Origin: Salticus scenicus
Lineage: Eukaryota > Arthropoda > Arachnida > Araneae > Salticidae
NCBI GenBank assembly: GCA_963930645.1
Contig: OZ005648.1
Location: forward strand, 4,850,131-4,914,130
Length of the DNA: 64,000 nt
Direction: 5' to 3'
Positions within the stretch are counted from its first letter, which is position 1; every line of letters starts with the position of its first letter. Positions 37,001-47,807 of this stretch are shown in pieces. The notes beneath the pieces were generated by a model that was given only the letters and a program-made list of their open reading frames with translations, was not told where the DNA came from and searched no databases. Position numbers and translations under genes: made by a program.

Positions 37001-37605
37001 TCTTTGTTTAAATTTAAATTCTTTTTTTACATTTTTAGACTTTTTTATATTTAGAGTGTTTACATTTAGTTCCTTTGTTTACATTTGTAGTCTTTGTTTA
37101 CCTTTAGAGTCCTTGTTTACATTTGTAGTCATTGTTTTCATTTGTAGTCTTTGTTTACATTTCGAGTCTCTTTACATTTAGTGTCTTTGGTTAAATTTAG
37201 ATACTTTGTTTACGGTCGTAGTCTTTGTTTACATGTGTAATCTTTGTTTCAATTTAGAGTCTTTGTCTATATTTGTAGTCTTTGTTTACATTTGCTATCT
37301 TTGTTTACATTTGTTGTCTTTGTTTACATACAGAGCCTGTTTAAATTTGCACTCTTTGTTTACATGTCTTTGTTTACATTTAGAGACTGTTTACATTTTT
37401 AGTCTGTTAACATTTGTGCACTTTGTTTACATTTGTAGTCCACTTACATTTAGATTCTTTGTTTATTTTTAAAGGCTCTGTTTAAATTTGTAGTCTGTTT
37501 ACATTTAGAGCCTTTGTTTACATTTGTAGTCTTTCTTTACCTTTAGAGTCTATGTTTACATTTACAATATTTGTTTACATTTAGAGATTTTGTTTACAGT
37601 TAGAG
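34011..37605 (+). repeat. Irregular 19-bp satellite array
   Basis: Same monomer as elsewhere but without the 2.18-kb order; monomer variants resemble those of 1-7400. Position 36226 (AGAGTACTGGTTTAC) is an uninterrupted version of the site into which the 7-kb element inserted. Ends at the LTR retrotransposon, in the context CAGTTAGAGTCTG. Confidence 0.93.
37601..37605. other. Target site duplication TAGAG (left)
   Basis: TAGAG precedes the LTR and recurs at 42357-42361. Uninterrupted satellite near 10170 reads CAGTTAGAGTCTG, so this is a 5-bp duplication as expected of an LTR element. Confidence 0.93.
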
Positions 37606-37781
37606 TGTTAAATATTTACTGTTTTAATATACTAATAAAGATGTAATAATTTGAAATATCGAAGACACGGAACCCTGCGTATTCGTTTCATGTTTTATTT
37701 ATTGAACAAAGCGTAGTAGTAGAAGTAGGAGTAGTTAATATATAGTATAGTAAAAGTAGAAGTAGAAGTATATACACAACA
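37606..37781 (-). repeat. 3' LTR of the retrotransposon
   Basis: 176 bp, TGTT...AACA, read as identical to 42181-42356. On the coding strand it contains AATAAATAAA, a plausible poly(A) signal. Rich in AGTAGAAG-type repeats. Confidence 0.93.
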
Positions 37782-37972
37782 ATTCTCCGACACTTAATTA
37801 AAACATTAAATATTTACATATATACAATTTAGTGAAACAATTTGAAATAAAGATTGAATTAATTTGAAATTAAAGTAGAATAGTTTTTTTTTTTTTTTTT
37901 TTTTTTTTTTAAGTTCTATGAATATGTAAAATAGCTTTTAATGTTCTGTGAATAGTTTCAATAATATTATTA
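37782..37972 (-). other. Retrotransposon 3' untranslated region with A tract
   Basis: Between the pol stop and the 3' LTR. Holds an uninterrupted run of 27 A on the coding strand (37884-37910). The sequence next to the LTR reads GTGTCGGAGAATT; it should contain the polypurine tract but is not a strong one. Confidence 0.6.
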
Positions 37973-40900
37973 TTAGAGATTTAATTTTATAACTGGTTTT
38001 CGTTGACGAGTTGATCTTCTTAATGGAACTAGTTGATCTGTTTTGCTGGAACTAGAAAATTTTGGGAGTTTAGTCTTTTGTTGTTCCGTTGAGCTTGCAG
38101 GAGATTGAGGTAAAGAATTTGAATCACTAATGTTTGCACTTTGAGGAGTCACTTTCATTGGTGGTTGATGTGAAGAATCCTGATTTTGTGAGGCTAGCTT
38201 ATCTTGATGTCTGGGAATTGAGAAGTGAACTCTCCTTGGCCAGGAAAAATCTAAAGAGGGTAATACTTTTTCAACTTGACAGGATCTTAGTTGGTTGAAG
38301 TGTCGTTTGATTACATAGCCATCATCTAATTCTATTAGATAATGAAGTCGTCCAAGTTTCTCAACGACAGTGCCATATTTCCATTTGTTGGATGATGTGT
38401 AATTTCGAGATTGAACTCTTTCTCCCAATTTGTAACTTTTGTAAAAATCTGGCTGTGGAGCATTATTCTTGAGTCTTGGTGTTGGTTTGATTAGATCAAG
38501 TTCTGATCTTAAATTTCTTCCAAATAACAGTTCAGATGGAGTTTGTCCATTGTTGAGAGGAGTTATTCGAAATCGAAAAAGAAGTTTACACAACTTACTA
38601 TGAATTGTGCCCGGATAAAATTTCATGCATTTTAATTTTGTTTTGAGAATCTGTACATACCTTTCTGCTTGTCCGTTTGTGGCAGGATATCCTGGAGCAG
38701 TAAGACGTTGCTGGATGCCGTTAGTTTTGCAATAATCTCGAAACTCTTCAGACTTAAATAATGAAGCATTGTCAGACACTAAAATTTCAGGTAGTCCATG
38801 TCGGCTGAAAATTTCTTCGAGGAAAGAAATTGTGCTTGCAGTAGTTGGAGATTTCTTTGTTGCAAAAATTTCAGGCCATTTTGAAAGTGCATCCACCACA
38901 ATTAAAAAATGGTGTTCCATGAATGGGCCGGCGTAGTCAATATGCACTCTTTGCCAGTTCTTTTCTGGTGGTTCCCAGATGTGAAGAGGTGCCTTGTCTG
39001 GATTCTTTTTTATATTACAACATTCTCGGCAACTTTTAACAGTATTCTCAATATCGGAATCTATGTTCTTCCAATAGCAATAATTTCTAGAAAGGGCTTT
39101 CATTTTGACAATTCCTACATGTGTTGAATGTAATTGCTTGAGCATATCAGGTTGAAGGGATTTTGGAATGATCACTCGATTTCCTCTGAACAGGATTCCA
39201 TCTTGAAGAGTTATAGTAGGGTCAAATACCTTCCCAAGAACAATGTCATATTTTATTTTTCTCAGTTCTGGGTCAAGCTCTGTTTCTTCTCTAATTTTCT
39301 GTGCTGTTAAGTTTTCTGCTGAAATGTAGTTGATAACGAATTGTTGGTAAGCTTGTGATTCATCAATGCAATTTATCTGATTAACTGATATTGGTAAAGG
39401 AAATCTTGAAAGATAATCTGCGTTTGAATGTTTCTCAGATTTTCTGTGTATAATTTTATAATCAAAGCTAGAAAGGAAATTAGCGTACCGTAACAATCTT
39501 GATGCAGACATGACCGGAAGGCTTTTCTCTGGATGGAAGATGGTGCAAATAGCCTTGTTATCAAGAATTAAAGTAAATTTTCTTCCAAATATGTAATCAT
39601 AGAATTTTTTACAGGCCCACACTACAGCAGTTGCCTCTCGATCGAGTTGACTATAATTTTTCTCAGCAGCAGTCAAACTCCTGGATGCGAAAGCAATTGG
39701 GCGTTCAGTTCCATCAGGCATTGTATGAGATAAAACTCCTGAGAGTCCGAAGGGACTGGCATCAGTAGCTAAAGTAACTGGGAGGTCAGGATTATATGGC
39801 ACAAGGACTTGGTTACTGGTAATAACTGATTTCGCATTTAGGAAAGCAGCTTCACATTGAGCTGTCCATTTGAAACGTCTGTTTTTACATAAGAGGTTAT
39901 TTAATGGATGAAGAACACTGGAAGCATCTGGAATAAATTTTGAATAATACATTACTAGACCAATAAATTTACGGACATCATCAATGTTTTTAGGTTGAGG
40001 TGTTTCAGAGATGGCTTTGATTTTGTCTGGTGATTTCTGGAGTCCAGTAGCGCTGATAATGTGTCCTAAATACTGAACTTTTTCTTCAAAAAATTTGCAT
40101 TTTGCAAGATTGAGATGTAATTTAAATTCTCTTAATTTATTTAATACATTGAATAGACGTTGTTGGCATTCCTGTCTGTCTTTACCTTGAATAATAATAT
40201 CATCAAAATATGCAACAGTACCATCTAAATCTTGAACAAACTGATCTATAAATTTGTGGAATTCATTAGGAGCAGTTTTAATACCAAAGAATAGCCTTTT
40301 TGCTAAATATGTACCACGATGGGTTGAAAGGGTTTGAATTTTGGCACTTTCATTATCGACTTTCATGTGTAAGTATGCTTTATGAATGTCTAGAGTACAG
40401 AAAAATTTTCCGTCACGCAATTTTTTAAAAATGTCCTCAATTCTAGGAATTGGGTGTCGTGCATTTTGAAGTTGATTATTAACTGTAACTTTAAAATCTG
40501 CACAAATACGTACAGAGCCATCTGGTTTTGATACAACTACAAGGGGTGTTCCCCATTCGGAAAAGTCAGTTTTTTCGATTATGTCTTCTGCCTCTAATTT
40601 ATCAAGTTCTTGTTCAACTTTTTGTTTTAAAGCATATGGAACTGTACGAGCTTTAACAAAAACTGGCTTAGCATCTGGCTCTAATTTTAATGAACATGTA
40701 TAATCAGGAATACAACCAATCTTAGATTCAAACACATCAGAGTATAAATCAATAATTTTTGAAACAGAAATGTCAACATATGTGTCATTTGAAATTTGAT
40801 TAAGATCATGTAAATTTATATTCAGATTCCGTATCCAATCACGTCCTAGAATGGAACTTTTTTGATTTGACACAACATATAAATCTTCATAACTAGACTT

Positions 40901-41161
40901 ATTTTGATATGAAACATTTAATTTAACAATACCAAGTGGATTGAAAATTTGACCTGAATAACTGCGAAAAGACACATTTGTTCTCTGAATTGGAACTTTA
41001 AGCTTTAATTTTTTGAATTCATCAGCATTTATTATGCTTACTTTGCTTCCTGAATCACATTCAAACCGTTGTTCAACCCCATTTAATTTAACTGTAGCAT
41101 ACATCTTATCATCATTTGCATAATCATTAGAAAACACATCATAAATCTGATTTACATTAAA
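37973..41161 (-). CDS. pol: Retrotransposon pol polyprotein
   Basis: Open from 41161 (just after an in-frame stop) to the stop at 37973, about 1,062 residues. Numbering below counts from the Met/Val codon at 41137. Aspartic protease: DSG at 28-30 and ILGRD at 96-100. Reverse transcriptase: D250 in LDIHKAY and YFDD at 310-313. RNase H: D459 in ATDAS, E501 in DREAT and D526 in LDNK. Integrase: zinc-binding H670, H673, C703 and C706, then catalytic D734 in HIDYAGPF, D789 in VSDNAS and E825 in GQAERY, a D-D35-E core. A GPY/F-like module follows at about 905-950 and then a basic, Ser-rich tail. No break or missing catalytic residue. The frame is -1 relative to gag and overlaps it by 10 nt, so it is probably made by frameshifting near the gag stop rather than from its own start. 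Confidence 0.95.
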   Translation of the reverse strand, partial: FNVNQIYDVFSNDYANDDKMYATVKLNGVEQRFECDSGSKVSIINADEFKKLKLKVPIQRTNVSFRSYSGQIFNPLGIVKLNVSYQNKSSYEDLYVVSNQKSSILGRDWIRNLNINLHDLNQISNDTYVDISVSKIIDLYSDVFESKIGCIPDYTCSLKLEPDAKPVFVKARTVPYALKQKVEQELDKLEAEDIIEKTDFSEWGTPLVVVSKPDGSVRICADFKVTVNNQLQNARHPIPRIEDIFKKLRDGKFFCTLDIHKAYLHMKVDNESAKIQTLSTHRGTYLAKRLFFGIKTAPNEFHKFIDQFVQDLDGTVAYFDDIIIQGKDRQECQQRLFNVLNKLREFKLHLNLAKCKFFEEKVQYLGHIISATGLQKSPDKIKAISETPQPKNIDDVRKFIGLVMYYSKFIPDASSVLHPLNNLLCKNRRFKWTAQCEAAFLNAKSVITSNQVLVPYNPDLPVTLATDASPFGLSGVLSHTMPDGTERPIAFASRSLTAAEKNYSQLDREATAVVWACKKFYDYIFGRKFTLILDNKAICTIFHPEKSLPVMSASRLLRYANFLSSFDYKIIHRKSEKHSNADYLSRFPLPISVNQINCIDESQAYQQFVINYISAENLTAQKIREETELDPELRKIKYDIVLGKVFDPTITLQDGILFRGNRVIIPKSLQPDMLKQLHSTHVGIVKMKALSRNYCYWKNIDSDIENTVKSCRECCNIKKNPDKAPLHIWEPPEKNWQRVHIDYAGPFMEHHFLIVVDALSKWPEIFATKKSPTTASTISFLEEIFSRHGLPEILVSDNASLFKSEEFRDYCKTNGIQQRLTAPGYPATNGQAERYVQILKTKLKCMKFYPGTIHSKLCKLLFRFRITPLNNGQTPSELLFGRNLRSELDLIKPTPRLKNNAPQPDFYKSYKLGERVQSRNYTSSNKWKYGTVVEKLGRLHYLIELDDGYVIKRHFNQLRSCQVEKVLPSLDFSWPRRVHFSIPRHQDKLASQNQDSSHQPPMKVTPQSANISDSNSLPQSPASSTEQQKTKLPKFSSSSKTDQLVPLRRSTRQRKPVIKLNL

Positions 41162-42156
41162 TTATCCGAATCATGCATTATGTTGTTGACAGTTTGATTG
41201 TTTACTTTATTTTTTATTAAGCTTGAAATACAAACTGAAGCCAAATGACCTTGTTTTTTGCAAGATTTGCATCGTAATTTATTGGTTAGAAAACATTTTT
41301 GAGTTTTATGATTAGATTTACCACAATGTAAACACAATCCTTCCAATCCAAGCTCTTTTAAATTAACACTTTTAGATTTCATGGGTGATTTTGATCTACT
41401 TTTGGTTTTGGAATTTTCATTTCTGGTTTGAGGAAGGCGTTTATTTTTATTAATGTTGGATATTTTATTAACAGAAGTTGAAAAAGCACTCTTGTACACT
41501 TCTTTGTTTTCAATTTTTGCAGCTTCAATGGCCAAAGCGATTTCTATTGTTTTTTCAAATGTTATATCACCTTGTTGTAATAATTTTTCTCGTATATCAG
41601 AATCGGATAAACCTCGAATAAATTGAGAACGTAATAACAAATTTAGCATCGATTTAAAACAATCATTTGAATGGCATGCAGATACGAATTCAGCATTTTT
41701 TGTTAGATCTTTAAGTGAAGAAATGAAATTTGATATTGACTCACCGGAATTCTGAAGTCTTGAAAAAAATTTATGTTGTTCTGTTAAAACATTTGGTTTT
41801 GGTGATAAATGCTGTTTGAGCAATGACAGAAGTTCATTGAATGTTTTCGTTGAAGGTAAATCAGGAGCAGTGAGACTTGAAAGTAGTTGATATTGTCTTG
41901 ATCCAAGACAATTTATTAACACGAGAACTTTTAGTTCTTCGGTTTCGGCATCGTCGGCCGATAATCCTTTTAATTTGAAATAATTTTCCAGTCTCTGTGC
42001 ATAACAGTCAAAAGTTTCAGATGATTCATCAAATTGATCAAAAGATAAATTTTGTGTAGCGAGAACATCTTTAGTACTACGTTTCGATTCTGGAGTACTT
42101 TTGATTTTATCGACGAATTCTTGAAGAGTTGCTATTAACTGCGTAAGTTCGGCCAT
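41152..42156 (-). CDS. gag: Retrotransposon gag protein
   Basis: 334 residues starting at ATG 42156, 25 nt downstream of the 5' LTR; an earlier out-of-frame ATG lies a few bases upstream. Residues about 40-220 look like a retrotransposon capsid region (FDCYAQRLENYF, FSRLQNSGESISNFISSL). Residues 235-265 are basic. Two CX2CX4HX4C zinc knuckles follow at 275-288 and 296-309, which bind the RNA during particle assembly. The stop at 41154-41152 overlaps the start of the open pol frame. Intact. Confidence 0.93.
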   Translation of the reverse strand: MAELTQLIATLQEFVDKIKSTPESKRSTKDVLATQNLSFDQFDESSETFDCYAQRLENYFKLKGLSADDAETEELKVLVLINCLGSRQYQLLSSLTAPDLPSTKTFNELLSLLKQHLSPKPNVLTEQHKFFSRLQNSGESISNFISSLKDLTKNAEFVSACHSNDCFKSMLNLLLRSQFIRGLSDSDIREKLLQQGDITFEKTIEIALAIEAAKIENKEVYKSAFSTSVNKISNINKNKRLPQTRNENSKTKSRSKSPMKSKSVNLKELGLEGLCLHCGKSNHKTQKCFLTNKLRCKSCKKQGHLASVCISSLIKNKVNNQTVNNIMHDSDNLM

Positions 42157-42163
42157 TTCATTC

Positions 42164-42177
42164 TCCTATCGTCGCCA
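42164..42177 (-). promoter_or_regulatory. Candidate primer-binding site
   Basis: The coding strand reads TGGCGACGATAGGA beginning three bases after the 5' LTR. TGG complements a tRNA CCA end and the position is right for a minus-strand primer. I do not assign the tRNA. Confidence 0.65.
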
Positions 42178-42180
42178 AAT

Positions 42181-42356
42181 TGTTAAATATTTACTGTTTT
42201 AATATACTAATAAAGATGTAATAATTTGAAATATCGAAGACACGGAACCCTGCGTATTCGTTTCATGTTTTATTTATTGAACAAAGCGTAGTAGTAGAAG
42301 TAGGAGTAGTTAATATATAGTATAGTAAAAGTAGAAGTAGAAGTATATACACAACA
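42181..42356 (-). repeat. 5' LTR of the retrotransposon
   Basis: Same 176 bp as 37606-37781. It should carry the element's promoter; I recognise no TATA box in it beyond AT-rich stretches. Confidence 0.93.
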
Positions 42357-44609
42357 TAGAGTCTGTTTACATTTGTAGTCTTTGTTTACATTGAGAGTGT
42401 TTGTTTACAATTACAGCCTTTGTTTACATTCAGAGTCTTTGTTTACATTTGTAGTCTTTGTTTACAATTAGATTCCTTGTTTACATTTACAGTCTTAGTT
42501 TACATTTCGAGTCTCTTTCCATTTAGAATCTTTGTTTATATTTGTAGTCTTTGTTTACATATAGATTCTGTTTAAATTTAGTGATTTTGTTTACATTTAG
42601 ATTCTTTGTTTACATTTGTAGATTTTGTTTACATTTAGAGAGTTTACATTTAGTGCCTTTGTTTAAATTTTTAGTCTTTGTTTATATTTAGAGTCCTTGT
42701 TTACATTTGTAGTCATTGTTTACATTTGTAGTCTTTGTTTACATTTCGAGTCTCTTTACATTTAGTGTCTTTGTTTAAATTTAGATACTTTGTTTACATT
42801 TGTAGACTTTGTTTACATTTAGAATGTTTACATTTAGTGCCTTTGTTTACGTTCGTAGTCTTTGTTTACATGTGTAATCTTTGCTTCAATTTAGAGTCTT
42901 TGTTTATATTTGTATTCTTTGTTTACATTTGTTATCTTTGTTTACATTTGTTGTCTTTGTTTACATACAGAGCCTGTTTAAATTTGCACTCTTTCTTTAC
43001 ATATCTTTGTTTACATTTAGAGACTGTTTACATTTTTAGTCTGTTAACATTTGTGCACTTTGTTTACATTTGTAGTCCGCTTACATTTAGATTCTTTGTT
43101 TATTTTTAAAGGCTTTGTTTAAATTTGTAGTCTGTTTAAATTTAGAGCCTTTGTTTACATTTGTAGTCTTTCTTTACCTTTAGAGTCTATGTTTACATTT
43201 ACAATATTTGTTTACATTTAGAGATTTAGTTTACAGTTAGAGTCTGTTTACATTTGTAGTCTTTGTTTACATTTAGAGTGTTTGTTTACAATTAGAGCCT
43301 TGGTTTACATTCAGTCTTTCTTTATATTTGTAGTCTTTCTCTAAATTTGTAGTCTTTTTTTACATTTGTAGTCTTTCTTTAAACTTGTAGTCTTTGTTTA
43401 CATATAGAGCCTTTGTTTACATTTAGAGTATTTGTTTTCATATGTAGTCTTTGTTTACCTTTAGAGTCCTTGTTTACATTTGTAGTCATTGTATACATTT
43501 GTAGTCTTTGTTTACATTTCGAGTCTCTTTACATTTACTGTCTTTGTTTAAATTTAGATTCTTTGTTTACATTTTTAGATTTTTTTATATTTAGAGTGTT
43601 TACATTTAGTGCCTTTGTTTACATTTGTAGCCTTTGTTTACCTTTTGAGTCCTTGTTTACATATGTAGTCATTGTTTATATTTGTAGTCTTTTTTTACAT
43701 TTAAATTCTTTGTTTACATTTGTAGTATTTGTTTACATTTAAATTCTTTGTTTACATTTGTAGTCTTTGTTTACATTTCGAGTCTCTTTACATTTCGTGT
43801 CTTTGTTTAAATTTAGATACTTTCTTTACATTTGTAGACTTTGTTTACATTTAGAATGTTTACATTTAGTGCCTTTGTTTACGTTCGTAGTCTTTGTTTA
43901 CATGTGTAATCTTTGTTTCAATTAAGAGTCTTTGTTTATATTTGTAGTCTTTGTTTACATTTGTTATCTTTGTTTACATTTGTTGTCTTTGTTTACTTAC
44001 AGAGCCTGTTTAAATTTGCACTCTTTGTTTACATGTCTTTGTTTACATTTAGAGACTGTTTACATTTTTAGTCTGTTAACATTTGTGCACTTTGTTTACA
44101 TTTGTAGTCCGCTTACATTTAGATTCTTTGTTTATTTTTAAAGGCTTCGTTTAAATTTTTAGTCTGTTTACATTTAGAGCCTTTGTTTACATTTGTAGTC
44201 TTTCTTTAAATTTGTAGTCTTTGTTTACATTTGTAGTCTTTGTTTACCTTTAGAGTCCTTGTTTACATTTGTAGTCATTCTTTACATTTGTAGTCTTTGT
44301 TTACATTTAAATTCTTTGTTTACATTTGTAATCTGTTTACATTAAGAGCTTTGTTTACATTTGTTGTCTGTGTTTACATTTAGAGTCAGTTTACATTTGT
44401 AGTCTATGTTTACATTTGCAGTCTTTGTTTACATTTGTAGTCTTTGTTTACATTTAGATTCTGTTTACATTTAGTGACTTTGTTTACATTTAGATTCTTT
44501 GTTTACATTTGTAGATTTTGTTTACATTTAGAGTGTTTACATTTAGTGCCTTTGTTTACATTTTTAGTCTTTGTTTACGTTTAAAGTCTTTCTTTACATT
44601 TAGAGTACT
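42357..44609 (+). repeat. 19-bp satellite array between retrotransposon and 7-kb element
   Basis: Starts with the second TAGAG copy and continues the array broken at 37605. From about 43750 on it matches 54150-55011 at a fixed offset of 10,402 bp. Ends in TTTAGAGTACT, where the 7-kb element begins. Confidence 0.93.
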
Positions 44610-44998
44610 CCCAGCAAAACCTGGGATGATGGCCAACACGAGGCCAAGTGTTGACTGCCAACAGTAATAGCTGCTGGCCCGTTGGTGGCAAAAGTTAAGG
44701 TGCCGAAGGGAATATGTTACGCCGGCCATCAGATGGCCACATTCGGCCGATCTATTGCTGGCAGCCTGCAGTACGATCGGAATAAGTCAGTGGGCCGCTG
44801 ATGGGTCATTGCTGGCAGCGAGCTATCGGTTGAAAAAAGGTTGTGGGCCACTGATGGCAACCAACAATTGGTTAAAAATCGTTAGTGGGCCAGTGTCGGG
44901 CCACCTGATAGCAAACATAATTTTTTCGTATTGTCGCTGGAAGCCTTCAGTGGGCCAGTTGTGGCAAACATAAATAATTATATTACTCCGGGTGTTTT
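44610..44998 (+). repeat. Left subterminal repeat region of 7-kb element
   Basis: Noticeably GC-richer than its surroundings. GTGGGCC occurs at 44790, 44843, 44885 and 44950, each followed by a variant of RSTG. GGCAAACATAA-like and CTGGCAGC motifs also repeat. The open frame across it (44755-44973) is a by-product of these repeats. Confidence 0.75.
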
Positions 44999-45025
44999 TG
45001 TTGGCCCTTTATATTTTCCCATTAA

Positions 45026-45443
45026 CGGCCCTCTTCATTTACCGTCGCCGGAAGCCCGAGCCAATGTTATTCTATGGGGAATTTTTCTTTACTAATAACT
45101 CATTAACTAATACATATTTTTAAATTCTGTTTTCACATTCAAAAAATTCCCAACTGTTAAATTGACCGACCTTTTTTAAAAATGTATTTTTTAATATTTT
45201 ATTTTGAAATTGCAAAATGAAAAAAATTCACATATTGAAAATTCGTATTTTGCAGCTTCAAAATAAAATACAAAAAATTAAATAATTTTTTAAAAAAGGT
45301 CCGTCAATTTAACAGCTGGAAATTTTCAGAATGTGAAAACAGAATTAAAAAATATGTATAAGTTAATAAGTTATTTGTAAAGAAAAATTTCCCATAGAAT
45401 AACATTAGCTTCGGTTTCCAGCGGCGGTGATTGAAGAGGGCCC
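45026..45443. mobile_element. TTAA-flanked palindromic MITE
   Basis: 418 bp, same family as 17738-18166. Ends CGGCCCTCTTCA and, inverted, GGGCCCTCTTCA, with TTAA at 45022-45025 and 45444-45447. The two arms pair over nearly their full length around a loop of roughly 40 nt. Confidence 0.85.
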
Positions 45444-45666
45444 TTAATGGGCCAATAGTGATTTGGTTATGACTATTATTTTATTTTATTTTATTTTATT
45501 TATTTATTTATTTATTTATTGTGATACCTTACATTTTATTAATGCTAATTTCTATGCATCCAATATTTAATTTGGTTTTGTAGCAACAGAGGGTGATCAA
45601 ACTTATTATTTATTTATTTGATTATTTATTTTTTTACACTTTTTTTATTTTGATTAAAAAAAAAAA

Positions 45667-47033
45667 AATACTTGACTAAATGATTTTGAAATGCAGACAT
45701 GTAAAAACGTTTAAAAACTCACATTTTCTACTATCGATTTAGTCCAAAGTTCAATTAAGGGACCAACTATAAGGTAAAGAAAAGCACAAATATTTTGGAT
45801 CAACCTGCGTCATAAAAAGCTACAAATGACTTGTAACTTGAACACATTATTGCTCTTACTATATACAATGTTTGTAAGTTTTTTGTATGGGAAATACACA
45901 ATTTTTTAGGCATATATATATATATATATTAATTATTACATTTTTGGCAATTTTTTTTGCTTATAACAAGAAGGAATTTTCACAAAATTTTACAAAACTT
46001 GCAGAAAAATTGATAAAACATTAAAGAAACATTATTCTGAAACATAAAATTTATATGTGTAATTTTCGAGGAGATTTGAGCATTTACATTCATTTTTATT
46101 TATTTTATTTTTTCTGAGCGTGCGCGAAAGATAGAAATTTTTTTATTACGTAAGTCGAAAACCAGATATCTTGGGTAACTTATACAAAAGTTTATTTCAA
46201 TGGAATAAAAATTAAGCAAATTATTAGTAAAAGAACGAGCCAGATTTTAGATATGTTCAACCATGTTACAAAAGGTCATTTTTGTGAAAATCCCCTTATG
46301 AGCTCACAGATCGTACTAAATAAATAAAAGTATGTTATAGTTACAAGTCCAGAAGGATTTTTTCACAAAGAAGAAATTTTGAAACATGGTTGAAAAAATT
46401 TAATCTTCCAATTAAATGCTTGGCATGTGAAAAACCCCTTATGAATTTTCACACCAGTATATACCTAAAATCTGCCCCATTTTTTCGCAACAACTTGCTT
46501 AATTTTTCCTGTATTGAAATGAACTTCCGATATAAAATGCCCAATATATCTAACTTTTAACTAATGTGATGAAAATTTTTATCTTTCCCGCAAAAGCAGT
46601 AAATAAAATATTTATTGTAAATGCTTATATCTCACCGAATATTACACGTATAAATGTGTGCTTTAGAATAATATTTTTCTAGTGTTTTGTAAATTTTTCT
46701 GTAAGTTTTGTAAAATTTTATTAAATTCCATTCTTGCTATAAGAAAAAAAAAAAAAAAAAAAAAAGAAAAGAAAGAAAAGAAACTTGCCCTCCCCCTTGC
46801 CAAAAAAAAAAAAAAAAAAACATACACATATTGTTTATAATATTATGCAGCGTGTTAAGGTTACAAGTCATCGGTAGCTTTTCATGATATAGGGTGATCC
46901 AAAGTTTTTGTGCATTTCTCTAATTTGTGGTTGCTTCTTTAATTGCACTCTTGACTAAATCGATAGTGGAAAATATGAGTTTTTAAATGTTCTTTGCATA
47001 TTAGAAGTTCAAGACCATTTCATCCAGTATTTG
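45667..47033. mobile_element. Large palindromic (foldback) MITE
   Basis: About 1.37 kb forming one imperfect inverted repeat centred near 46350. The left end TACTTGACTAAATGATTTTG matches the inverse of the right end (TACTGGATGAAATGGTCTTG). Further paired blocks include the ACTATCGATTTAGTC region and the ACTTGTAAC region. TA at the outer edges would fit a Tc1/mariner-type target, but this rests on two bases. It includes a TA run (about 45910-45930) and long A tracts. Confidence 0.7.
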
Positions 47034-47771
47034 TTTTAAAATAATAATAATAATAATAATTGATTACCCACTGTATTTATAGTTCAATTAAATTTTTACA
47101 AGCATTTGATTCTTAGACTATGTTTATAAATTTAGGATTTCTAGTACAGCGGGAAAAACACTCAGCCGATCCGTTTTCATTAAAAATAAATCTATGATAA
47201 GCTTTTTATTACTTTTGTTCTATGCAAATATAAGATTTTGATAAGATAAATATATATTTTGGTCTATGTAATGTTATATTCTTTGTAAATTTTGTTTCAA
47301 AGTGTTAAATTTCAAAACGTTTGTTTAATTGTGTTAAGTTATTTTATATAAATAAATGTAACGTTGCAAGTGACTAGATAAAATATTGAAATAAAAAGTT
47401 TCTGATTTAAGTATGCAATATAGAGAACCTTCAATAAAAAAATATTTAAATCAGAGTTAAGGAGATGGTAAATATTGAAAATGGTTCCTTGAAATTTCTT
47501 CCTTAATGTCGTGATTTAATACATAAGTATTGAAATATATCAGTATTAAGTACATTAAAATTTCTCATAAACTATTGAAATAAAATAAATAAATAAATAT
47601 TCCGTGCAACATAATTTTTAAATTTTACACTCGATTTTACATCATTGTAATTTATCAAAATTTCTAAACATGTTTGGGTATAAATTTGTGGATTGGTTGA
47701 GAAGTTACTTTTTGAAAAGTATTTTGTACTTGTGTGCTACATTTTAGAGTCAAACATAAAAGTATTTTTAA

Positions 47772-47807
<36 letters not shown>

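Larger units (their letters stand above)
37606..42356 (-). mobile_element. Ty3/Gypsy-type LTR retrotransposon, full length
   Basis: A 4,751-bp element on the minus strand with 176-bp LTRs starting TGTT and ending AACA. It has a 5-bp TAGAG target duplication, a candidate primer-binding site next to the 5' LTR, a gag frame (42156-41152) and a pol frame (41161-37973) with protease, reverse transcriptase, RNase H and integrase in Gypsy order. No env-like frame and no chromodomain. By eye the two LTRs are identical over all 176 positions, pointing to a very recent insertion. The pol resembles K02A2.6-like (Mag-lineage) elements common in arthropods; that clade placement is tentative. Confidence 0.95.

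Noticed and set aside
38909..39127. Plus-strand frame opposite pol
   Set aside because: Antisense shadow of the integrase region.
37973..42156. An envelope gene or endogenous retrovirus status for the LTR element
   Set aside because: No frame follows pol except an A-tract UTR of 190 bp; there is no env-like protein.
44755..44973. 72-codon frame in the GC-rich left end of the 7-kb element (and 55157-55375)
   Set aside because: Lies across repeated GTGGGCC/TGGCAGC motifs; no domain and no splice partner; copies are identical only because the segment is duplicated.
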